From an uncultured Bacteroidales bacterium (GTDB lineage: Bacteria > Bacteroidota > Bacteroidia > Bacteroidales > FEN-979), in assembly GCA_903928285.1 (NCBI GenBank), contig CAIYQH010000072.1, forward strand, positions 1 to 7,923: 7,923 bases of DNA, written 5' to 3'. The translations under genes were made by a program, and so were the position numbers. Of the stretch, positions 1-6,855 are shown piece by piece (position 1 is the stretch's first letter; every line of letters starts with the position of its first letter). Under the pieces are notes generated by a model that was not told the origin of the DNA, did not search any database, and saw nothing but the letters and a program-made list of their open reading frames with translations.

Positions 1-35
1 GGTTTCGGGTCTCGCGTATCACATTAAGGTTATTG

Positions 36-1559
36 TTATTCCAAAGAACCAACCAATCCTTCCACCTCATGAAGAATTTCGCATGATTTCACGAGTTCCT
101 TCATGGCATTGTGATCGGGGTATAGCGGGCGGTCAACTTCGAGGAAGTCGACATATTTTCTGATAATCTCCTTTGCTTTGGAAACTCCGAGACCGAATTT
201 GTATTCCCTGAAATCGAGCGCCTGGGCGGCCGCCATCAGTTCAATACCGAGGATACCATAGGCATTGTCGAGGATCTGGAAGTTTTTCAGTGCGGTATTC
301 ATTCCCATGGAGACAAAGTCCTCCTGGTCGGCTGCGGCGGGAATCGACTGGATCGAAGCCGGCGCGGAAAGGATGCGTTGTTCCACGATCTGCATGTCGG
401 CCGTATACTGGCTCAGCATAAGTCCGCTGAACATGCCGGCACCCTTGGTGAGAAACGCGGGAAGTCCGACGCTCAGGGCCGGGTTGTTCAACCGGTTCAT
501 GCGGCGTTCGCTCATCACGCTGACCATGGTCACGACATATCCTGCCATGTCCATGGGTACCGAAACTGGTGAGCCCTGGAAATTGGCCCCTGAAAGCTGA
601 AGATTTTCATCGGGGAAAAAGATCGGGTTGTCGCCCACACCGTTCAATTCGATCTCCACCTGTGAACGTGCATAGGCAAGTGCATCATGGGCGGCTCCGA
701 TAACCTGCGGGGTTGAACGCATGGAATAGGCATCCTGTACCTTGCATTTTACCTTACCCTCCACCAGGTCGCCCCCTGTGACACATTTCAGGATCGCCGC
801 CGCACTGCGCACTGCGCCTTTAAATCCCCTGATTTCATGAAGCTTCGGGCTGTAGGGACGCATATTGGCCTTCATGGCCTCGAGCGACATGGAGGCAGCG
901 ATTTCCGCCTGTTTAAGCCAGTTGTTGGCATCAAACAGGTAAAGCGCACTCATGGCGGTTAATACATTGGAGCCATTGATGGTGGCCAGTCCGTCGCGGG
1001 CCTGCAGCCCTGGAACAGGAATCCCTGCTGCATCGAGTGCATCCTTGCCCGACATCAGTTTTCCTTCATAGTAGGCCTGTCCTTCGCCCATCATCAGCAG
1101 GGCTATCTGTGACATGGGGGCTAGGTCGCCGCAGGCGCCAACAGAACCCTTCTGGCAAACCATGGGAGTAACCCCCTTGTTCAGCATGTCGACAAGCGTT
1201 TGGGTGATTTCCAGCCGTGATCCAGAATTGCCATGGGCATGTACATTGATACGCCCGAGCATGGCGCCGCGAACCCAGTCGAGGGGCATGGGGTCGCCAA
1301 TACCGGCGGCATGATTGTAAATAAGATATTTCTGGAATTCCTTGACCTGGTCATCGTTGAGTACCATCTCTGAGAATTCGCCGATGCCGGTGTTAACCCC
1401 GTACATGATCTCATGCGCCAGGATTTTGCGCTCCAGCATGGCACGGCATTTATGGATGCGTTCAACTGCCTGGGGATCAAGTTCTACTTTTTCATTCTGA
1501 CGGGCCACCCGGACCACATCCTCGATGGTAAGTCCCGCCCCTTTTATTATAAGTGTCAT
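36..1559 (-). CDS. hutH: Histidine ammonia-lyase family enzyme (MIO-dependent amino acid lyase) with Ala-Cys-Gly triad
   Basis: This 507-residue protein has the usual length of bacterial histidine ammonia-lyase, a cytoplasmic tetramer that removes ammonia from L-histidine to give urocanate. Numbering follows the Pseudomonas enzyme almost exactly: Tyr53 in YGVNTGIG, His83 in YNHAAG, the cofactor segment GSVGACGDLAP at 138-148, Asn195 in TINGSN, Tyr278 and Arg281 in DAYSMRS, Phe327 in NFQG, and Glu413 in DQEDFVSMG. The cofactor triad that cyclises to MIO is normally Ala-Ser-Gly; here residue 143 is Cys (TGC, 1131-1133). His83 and Glu413 favour histidine over tyrosine or phenylalanine as substrate. 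The residue before His83 is Asn where the classic enzyme has Ser, so a related substrate remains possible. The gene starts 206 bp after hisS, behind a 9-bp repeat array and a likely promoter of its own. No urocanase or other hut gene is visible, but the window ends 35 bp past the stop codon. The family call is secure; the substrate is inferred. Confidence 0.9.
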   Translation of the reverse strand: MTLIIKGAGLTIEDVVRVARQNEKVELDPQAVERIHKCRAMLERKILAHEIMYGVNTGIGEFSEMVLNDDQVKEFQKYLIYNHAAGIGDPMPLDWVRGAMLGRINVHAHGNSGSRLEITQTLVDMLNKGVTPMVCQKGSVGACGDLAPMSQIALLMMGEGQAYYEGKLMSGKDALDAAGIPVPGLQARDGLATINGSNVLTAMSALYLFDANNWLKQAEIAASMSLEAMKANMRPYSPKLHEIRGFKGAVRSAAAILKCVTGGDLVEGKVKCKVQDAYSMRSTPQVIGAAHDALAYARSQVEIELNGVGDNPIFFPDENLQLSGANFQGSPVSVPMDMAGYVVTMVSVMSERRMNRLNNPALSVGLPAFLTKGAGMFSGLMLSQYTADMQIVEQRILSAPASIQSIPAAADQEDFVSMGMNTALKNFQILDNAYGILGIELMAAAQALDFREYKFGLGVSKAKEIIRKYVDFLEVDRPLYPDHNAMKELVKSCEILHEVEGLVGSLE

Positions 1560-1569
1560 AGTCTGAAAA

Positions 1570-1601
1570 TAAAATTAAAAAATGTATTATTCCTTATCAA
1601 A
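1570..1601 (-). promoter_or_regulatory. Candidate Bacteroidota-type promoter of the ammonia-lyase gene
   Basis: Read on the minus strand, TTTG (1601-1598) is followed after exactly 20 bases by TAATTTTA (1577-1570). This matches seven of eight positions of the Bacteroidota -7 element TAnnTTTG, at the usual spacing from the -33 TTTG. The -7 box ends only 10 bases before the ATG, so the transcript would be nearly leaderless, which fits the absence of a Shine-Dalgarno sequence. The -33 box lies directly beside the end of the 9-bp repeat array. The region is AT-rich, so a chance match is possible. Confidence 0.45.
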
Positions 1602-1603
1602 TT

Positions 1604-1699
1604 CCTGCATTCCTGCATTGTCTGCATTGACTGCATTGTCTGCATTGACTGCATTGCCTGCATTGTTTGCATTGCCTGCATTGCCTGCATTCCCTCATT
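1604..1699. repeat. 9-bp tandem repeat array, locus 1 (hisS to ammonia-lyase gap)
   Basis: Two 8-bp units CCTGCATT (1604-1619) lead into eight consecutive 9-bp units (1620-1691) of the form GNCTGCATT, with one GTTTGCATT. A decayed CCCTCATT (1692-1699) closes the array. The first four 9-bp units alternate GTCTGCATT and GACTGCATT, giving an 18-bp higher-order period. On the coding strand the unit reads AATGCAGNC. The array fills about half of the 206-bp gap between hisS and the ammonia-lyase gene. The remaining stretch, 1700-1765, shows no repeat, gene or convincing terminator. Because 9 is a multiple of 3, every frame reads through as a three-residue peptide repeat, for example Cys-Ile-Val, which I regard as non-coding. 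There are no spacers, so this is not CRISPR. The same family recurs at 5582-5643. Confidence 0.95.
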
Positions 1700-1765
1700 C
1701 CGCTCCGATAATCTTGCTGCGTGCGCACAGAATGGCCAGCGACCAGGTTCTTTTTACATTTTTAC

Positions 1766-3145
1766 TTACCATGACAATAGTTGTTTTACCTCATCAAGGG
1801 AACAGGATTTCTGTTCGCCCGACCTCATATCCTTTAGTGCCAGCATTCCGCTTTCCATCTCATCCTTGCCGATCAGGACGACATAGGGAATGTTTTTGCG
1901 GTTGGCGTATTCCATCTGTTTTTTAAGTTTTGCGGCATCCGGGTATAATTCCGAAGGGATCTCCGACCTGCGGAGCGCGGCCAGCAATTTCAGGCAGTAC
2001 TTTTCTTCTTCAGCGCCAAAGTTAACAAATAATACCCTGGAGGAGGCCTGTAATGTTTCAGGAAACAGGTTTAACTCCTTCATCACATCATAGATCCTGT
2101 CGGCGCCGAAGGAGATACCAACACCCGACATCCCGGGCAACCCGAAAATGCCGGTGAGGTCGTCGTAACGGCCGCCTCCGCAGATACTGCCCATGGATAC
2201 GTCAAGCGCCTTGACCTCCAGGATGGTGCCTGTGTAATAACTCAGTCCCCGTGCAAGTTTGGTATCGAAGTCAAATTTATTCTCCAGACCGAGTTCCTTG
2301 AGATGTTTCAGCACCGTCCGCATTTCGTCAAGCCCTTTGAGCCCTATTTCACTTCCGGCGAAAAACCCGGTCAGCACCTCGAATTTCTCCTTGATCTTCA
2401 CATCAAGGTTGAGAATAGGCTGAAGCTTTTCAACCGATTCGTAGGAGATGCCCCGCTCGACCAGTTCATCGTTAACCTGCTCAATCCCGGTTTTATCGAG
2501 TTTGTCCATGGCCACCGTGATGTCTGTCAGTTTTTCAGGGGCACCGATGGCTTCGGCAATCCCGGCAAGCACCTTGCGGTTGTTGAGCCTGATGAGCACC
2601 CGGATGCCCAGTTTTGAGAAGACCGTATCGATGATCTGACACAGTTCCACCTCATTTAAGAGGGAGTTGCTGCCGATCACATCCACATCGCATTGGAAAA
2701 ATTCACGGTAGCGGCCCTTTTGCGGCCGGTCGGCCCGCCACACAGGCTGGATCTGGTAGCGTTTGAAGGGGAAAATCAGTTCATTCTGGTGTTGAACCAC
2801 AAAGCGGGCAAACGGAACGGTAAGGTCATACCTGAGTCCCTTTTCCGCGATGTGTTTGGTGAGATGGATGATTCTTGATGCGGCATCGCGCATCCCCGAT
2901 TCCGCTTCAGGAAGTCCGTCGAGGTAATTGCCCGAATTGAGGATTTTAAACAGCAGTTTGTCCCCCTCTTCGCCATATTTCCCCATCAGCGTGGAAAGGT
3001 TTTCCATGGCCGGGGTTTCAATAGGCTGATATCCGAAAATCTGGAAAGTACTGCGGATAAGGTCAAAGATAAAATTCCTTCTCACCATTTCAACGGGCGA
3101 GAAGTCGCGTGTTCCTTTGGGAATAGATGCTTTCTGTGAAGCCAT
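1766..3145 (-). CDS. hisS: Histidyl-tRNA synthetase
   Basis: This 459-residue class II aminoacyl-tRNA synthetase charges tRNA-His with histidine in the cytoplasm. Visible in order are KGTRDFSP at 10-17 (the N-terminal HisRS signature), RYDLTVPFARF at 105-115, the motif 2 region with GRYREFFQCDVDVIG at 144-158, the histidine-specific segment ARGLSYYTG at 298-306, the glycine-rich CGGGRYDDL at 322-330, motif 3 GVGISFGADRI at 341-351, and a C-terminal anticodon-binding domain from about residue 368. The length fits full-size bacterial HisRS rather than the shorter HisZ paralogue, and all core motifs are present. The ATG at 3145 leaves the usual short tail before KGTRDF and lies just downstream of a good promoter match. 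Arrays of tandem repeats lie both upstream (3240-3358) and downstream (1604-1699), which suggests hisS is transcribed alone. Confidence 0.97.
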   Translation of the reverse strand: MASQKASIPKGTRDFSPVEMVRRNFIFDLIRSTFQIFGYQPIETPAMENLSTLMGKYGEEGDKLLFKILNSGNYLDGLPEAESGMRDAASRIIHLTKHIAEKGLRYDLTVPFARFVVQHQNELIFPFKRYQIQPVWRADRPQKGRYREFFQCDVDVIGSNSLLNEVELCQIIDTVFSKLGIRVLIRLNNRKVLAGIAEAIGAPEKLTDITVAMDKLDKTGIEQVNDELVERGISYESVEKLQPILNLDVKIKEKFEVLTGFFAGSEIGLKGLDEMRTVLKHLKELGLENKFDFDTKLARGLSYYTGTILEVKALDVSMGSICGGGRYDDLTGIFGLPGMSGVGISFGADRIYDVMKELNLFPETLQASSRVLFVNFGAEEEKYCLKLLAALRRSEIPSELYPDAAKLKKQMEYANRKNIPYVVLIGKDEMESGMLALKDMRSGEQKSCSLDEVKQLLSW

Positions 3146-3158
3146 TCACATTTTTTTA

Positions 3159-3189
3159 CAAATATAAAAAGTTTCCGTCTGACTTACAA
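3159..3189 (-). promoter_or_regulatory. Likely Bacteroidota-type promoter of hisS
   Basis: On the minus strand TTG (3189-3187) is followed by exactly 20 bases and then TATATTTG (3166-3159). This is a full match to the Bacteroidota -7 consensus TAnnTTTG with the expected spacing to the -33 TTG. The -7 box ends 13 bases before the hisS ATG, so the predicted 5' leader is only about 5 to 10 bases and contains no Shine-Dalgarno motif. The match lies 50 bases downstream of the heptamer repeat array in the direction of transcription. The assignment rests on the consensus alone. Confidence 0.65.
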
Positions 3190-3239
3190 CGAATAAAAGG
3201 CCCGGCTAAATCCCACAGCGCCAATTCTCAATATCTCCC

Positions 3240-3358
3240 TTCAATATTCGATATTCGTTGTTCGATATTCATTGTTCGATATTCGAGGTTCGATATTCAT
3301 TGTTCGATATTCGTTGTTCGATATTCGTTGTTCGATATTCGTTATTCAATATTCAGCT
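3240..3358. repeat. 7-bp tandem repeat organised as 14-bp dimers, overlapping the end of wbuC
   Basis: The segment divides exactly into seventeen heptamers, nearly all starting TTCG or TTCA. Most alternate between TTCGATA and a second type (TTCGTTG, TTCATTG, TTCGAGG or TTCGTTA). This gives a 14-bp period with seven good dimers at 3247-3344. A lone TTCAATA (3240-3246) leads in, and a decayed dimer TTCAATA plus TTCAGCT (3345-3358) closes it at the wbuC side. On the coding strand the units read TATCGAA and CAACGAA. The wbuC stop codon (3342-3344) is the last triplet of the seventh dimer, and the decayed dimer encodes the last four residues of WbuC. Long inverted repeats are absent, as are spacers. 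The rest of the gap, 3146-3239, holds the hisS promoter and nothing else recognisable. Reading frames through the array give artefactual peptides rich in Phe-Asp-Ile-Arg. Confidence 0.95.
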
Positions 3359-3815
3359 GTTCCATCAGTCTCCTGGTATACACCGTGCATCCGTCCTCCC
3401 CCTCTTTGGGCGCCCAGATTGCAAAATGCTTATCATCAACCGGGCTGTAGGGGCCATCCTTGACCTCATAGGCAACGGTATCCTTTTCCAGAGCAATGAT
3501 CGTATGAAAGGTGCGCTCGGCGACCTCAACGCCAAAAATCCCCTTCAGCGGGTCAAGGACAGTATGGCCTGTAACAGATCCCTGATCATCGAATTCGATC
3601 ACAGCGATTCTGCCGCGGAGGGCGAAAAAAACCTCCCGTTTGTCGGGATTTTCATGTTTGTGCGGTTGAACATACGACAGGGGTTCGATGGCATTCAGCA
3701 ACCGTTGAAGCGTATCGGCGGGTGCTTTATGGAAATTGTAATTTTTTCGTCCCCTTGGCGATGACTTTGCCTGGTCAGAGACCCGGTCGAGCAGCAGGTT
3801 ATCAATTAGGATCAT
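3342..3815 (-). CDS. wbuC: WbuC family cupin-fold metalloprotein
   Basis: The 157-residue product matches the WbuC family throughout its length. It opens with MILIDNLLLD, followed by the typical stretch with SPRGRKNYNFHK (19-30), then LQRLLNAIEP. The metal-binding cupin motif YVQPHKHENPDKRE (48-61) supplies His52, His54 and Glu61, and His104 in RTFHTIIALE is the likely fourth ligand. EVKDGPYSPVDDKHFAIWAP at 117-136 is also characteristic. WbuC was named from E. coli O-antigen gene clusters and its reaction is not established; a role in sugar or polysaccharide metabolism is inferred from such contexts. The gene starts 32 bp after ettA and is probably co-transcribed with it, while two glycosyltransferase genes lie further upstream. 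Oddly, its last codons and stop lie inside the 7-bp tandem array, so the C-terminal LNIE may derive from repeat sequence. There is no Shine-Dalgarno motif before the ATG. Confidence 0.9.
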   Translation of the reverse strand: MILIDNLLLDRVSDQAKSSPRGRKNYNFHKAPADTLQRLLNAIEPLSYVQPHKHENPDKREVFFALRGRIAVIEFDDQGSVTGHTVLDPLKGIFGVEVAERTFHTIIALEKDTVAYEVKDGPYSPVDDKHFAIWAPKEGEDGCTVYTRRLMEQLNIE

Positions 3816-3847
3816 AGTTTATGATAGATATTCGCCATTTTCAGGGA

Positions 3848-5524
<1,677 letters not shown>

Positions 5525-5559
5525 ATGGTTAAATCAATAGGTGTGTTTCATTTGGAAAT

Positions 5560-5580
5560 AGGCAACAGGCAACAGGCAAA
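5560..5580. repeat. Short 7-bp tandem repeat (AGGCAAC)
   Basis: Three consecutive heptamers are visible: AGGCAAC, AGGCAAC and AGGCAAA. On the coding strand the unit reads GTTGCCT. The repeat begins 35 bases upstream of the ettA start codon and ends two bases before the 9-bp array at 5582. The unit is unrelated in sequence to the heptamers at 3240-3358. With only three copies it would be unremarkable alone; its position directly beside another array makes it worth recording. Confidence 0.8.
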
Positions 5581-5581
5581 A

Positions 5582-5643
5582 TTCTGCATTATCTGCATTA
5601 TCTGCATTGTCTGCATTGTTTGCATTGTTTGCATTTCTGCATT
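5582..5643. repeat. 9-bp tandem repeat array, locus 2 (glycosyltransferase to ettA gap)
   Basis: Six 9-bp units (TTCTGCATT, two ATCTGCATT, GTCTGCATT and two GTTTGCATT) are followed by an 8-bp TCTGCATT. The unit core TGCATT and the 9-bp spacing are the same as at 1604-1699. Here the first bases vary between A, G and T, so the array is not a simple copy of the other locus. The array ends three bases from the stop codon of the upstream glycosyltransferase, so it lies at the 3' end of that gene. Both 9-bp arrays have the same orientation relative to the flanking minus-strand genes. Between this array and ettA only the heptamer repeat and about 35 bp of plain AT-rich sequence remain. Confidence 0.93.
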
Positions 5644-5646
5644 CTT

Positions 5647-6816
5647 TTATTTGAGTTTCTCCCCGATCAGCTTGTCGATCTTATCGGTTTCAATTTCCCA
5701 GTTAAAGTTCTGATGAACAAGGTTATAGCCGTTGAGGGCGATCTTTTTCGCCAGCGCTGGATTGTTGAGCAGGGTCAGGATATGGGCAGCATACTCTTTG
5801 GGGGTTTGGGCAACAAGGATATCCTCACCGTCGCGGGCATTGAGCGCCTGGAAGGCGAGGGGGGATGTGATGCACGGAACCTGCATGGCCATTGCTTCCA
5901 GCAGTTTGTTCTGCAGACCGGTGCCGATCTGCATGGGGGCGATGAATATCCTCGCCCCGGCGTAACATTCGCGCATGTCGGGAACCCAGCCGCTGACATC
6001 CACCTGGGCTGATTTAAGAACCATCACCCGGAGATGGGGATTTGCCCCTGCGATCAGCAGCCGCAGGTCGGGTTTGTGAGGCAAAATTTCGGGCAGGATT
6101 TCATTCACCAGGAATTCGGCGCTGTTGATATTGGGAGGGTAACCCATATTCCCGGTAAAGACGAGGTCGTAATTTTTTTCAGTTTCAATCGGCTTGAAGA
6201 AGTCGGTATCCACACCATTGGCAACCACCACGATTTTTTCGCGGTCGGGATGGGGTATCAGGTCGCGGTCCGGAGCAGAGATAATGATCTTGTTATCAAA
6301 ATCGTCGAACGCATCATGTTCATATTGCAGCAGGCGGTTGTATTCAATTTTCAGGAAGGGTTTCAGGTAAAACGGTGATGTGGAGAGCCGCCTGGCAACT
6401 CCTTTGGAAAAAACATCCTGGTAATCCAGTGTCTTGGGGATATTGATCCCTTTTACATACTCTGCTACCCGTATCAGCTGGCAAAAGATATGGTCGGGCT
6501 TGTATTCTGCAATAAGGCTGTGTATCCTGGCTGCGGAGGAGGCGTTATAGAAATATCCGACCTGCAGGGGTTTGCCTGAAAACAGGGTTCTGATCAGGTT
6601 GACCGCGATGGAAAATTTAGGGATCGGGATGATATGAATAGCCTTCACATACTTTTTCAGGACCGGAATGGCATCTTCATGCAGCACCCCGTCATTCAGC
6701 GCACAAAGGATAATTTCGTGGTGCTTCGACAGCTGTTTGATCTGGTGAAACGCCCTTAATTTATCCCCTTTTTCGGTCGGGTACGGCACACGTGGCAAAA
6801 GAAAAAATAATCGCAT
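5647..6816 (-). CDS. GT-B fold glycosyltransferase (GT4-like)
   Basis: The 389-residue product is a complete retaining-type GT-B glycosyltransferase, expected to transfer a sugar from a nucleotide-sugar donor onto a lipid-linked or growing surface glycan at the cytoplasmic face of the membrane. The N-terminal acceptor domain opens with LPRVPYPTEKGDKLRAFHQIKQL (7-29), very like the family first described with PEP-CTERM/exosortase loci, though no exosortase gene is visible here. The donor domain includes ANGVDTDFF (199-207), FTGNMGYPPNINSAEFL (220-236), SGWVPDMRECYAGARIFIAP (275-294) and the donor-binding loop GTGLQNKLLEAMAMQVPCITS (298-318, Glu307). There is no signal peptide or membrane span. 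The gene starts 39 bp after the preceding glycosyltransferase gene, which suggests one operon. The N-terminal motif is consistent with the ATG at 6816. The exact sugar and acceptor cannot be told from sequence. Confidence 0.9.
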   Translation of the reverse strand: MRLFFLLPRVPYPTEKGDKLRAFHQIKQLSKHHEIILCALNDGVLHEDAIPVLKKYVKAIHIIPIPKFSIAVNLIRTLFSGKPLQVGYFYNASSAARIHSLIAEYKPDHIFCQLIRVAEYVKGINIPKTLDYQDVFSKGVARRLSTSPFYLKPFLKIEYNRLLQYEHDAFDDFDNKIIISAPDRDLIPHPDREKIVVVANGVDTDFFKPIETEKNYDLVFTGNMGYPPNINSAEFLVNEILPEILPHKPDLRLLIAGANPHLRVMVLKSAQVDVSGWVPDMRECYAGARIFIAPMQIGTGLQNKLLEAMAMQVPCITSPLAFQALNARDGEDILVAQTPKEYAAHILTLLNNPALAKKIALNGYNLVHQNFNWEIETDKIDKLIGEKLK

Positions 6817-6855
6817 GAATATGGCTTGTGGAGAGCAAAATTATAAAAATCCCTG

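Noticed and set aside
1604..1699. Possible CRISPR array
   Set aside because: Units are 8-9 bp in direct tandem with no spacers, and no cas gene is present. The same holds for 3240-3358 and 5582-5643.
1721..1728. Palindrome GTGCGCAC downstream of hisS as a terminator
   Set aside because: The stem is only four pairs with no loop room, and no T-run follows on the minus strand. It does not resemble an intrinsic terminator.
36..3145. hisS and the ammonia-lyase as a functional histidine unit
   Set aside because: Both act on histidine, but a 206-bp gap with a repeat array and a separate promoter match lie between them. The adjacency may be chance.
3187..3245. Regulatory RNA (T-box or histidine attenuator) before hisS
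   Set aside because: The likely promoter lies downstream of this stretch, no histidine-rich leader peptide or specifier-like stem was seen, and T-box elements are not typical of this phylum.
3258..3764. Plus-strand open frame of 168 codons
   Set aside because: It is open only because of the heptamer array and then runs antisense through wbuC, which has strong family conservation. The peptide has no recognisable domain.
5647..6816. Exosortase/PEP-CTERM system membership
   Set aside because: Only the N-terminal family resemblance supports it. No exosortase or sorting-signal protein is visible, and such glycosyltransferases are widespread.
6836..6843. TAATTTTG, a full -7 box match before the second glycosyltransferase gene
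   Set aside because: No TTG or TTTG lies at 19-21 bases upstream, the sequence is AT-rich, and the 39-bp gap favours co-transcription with the preceding gene.
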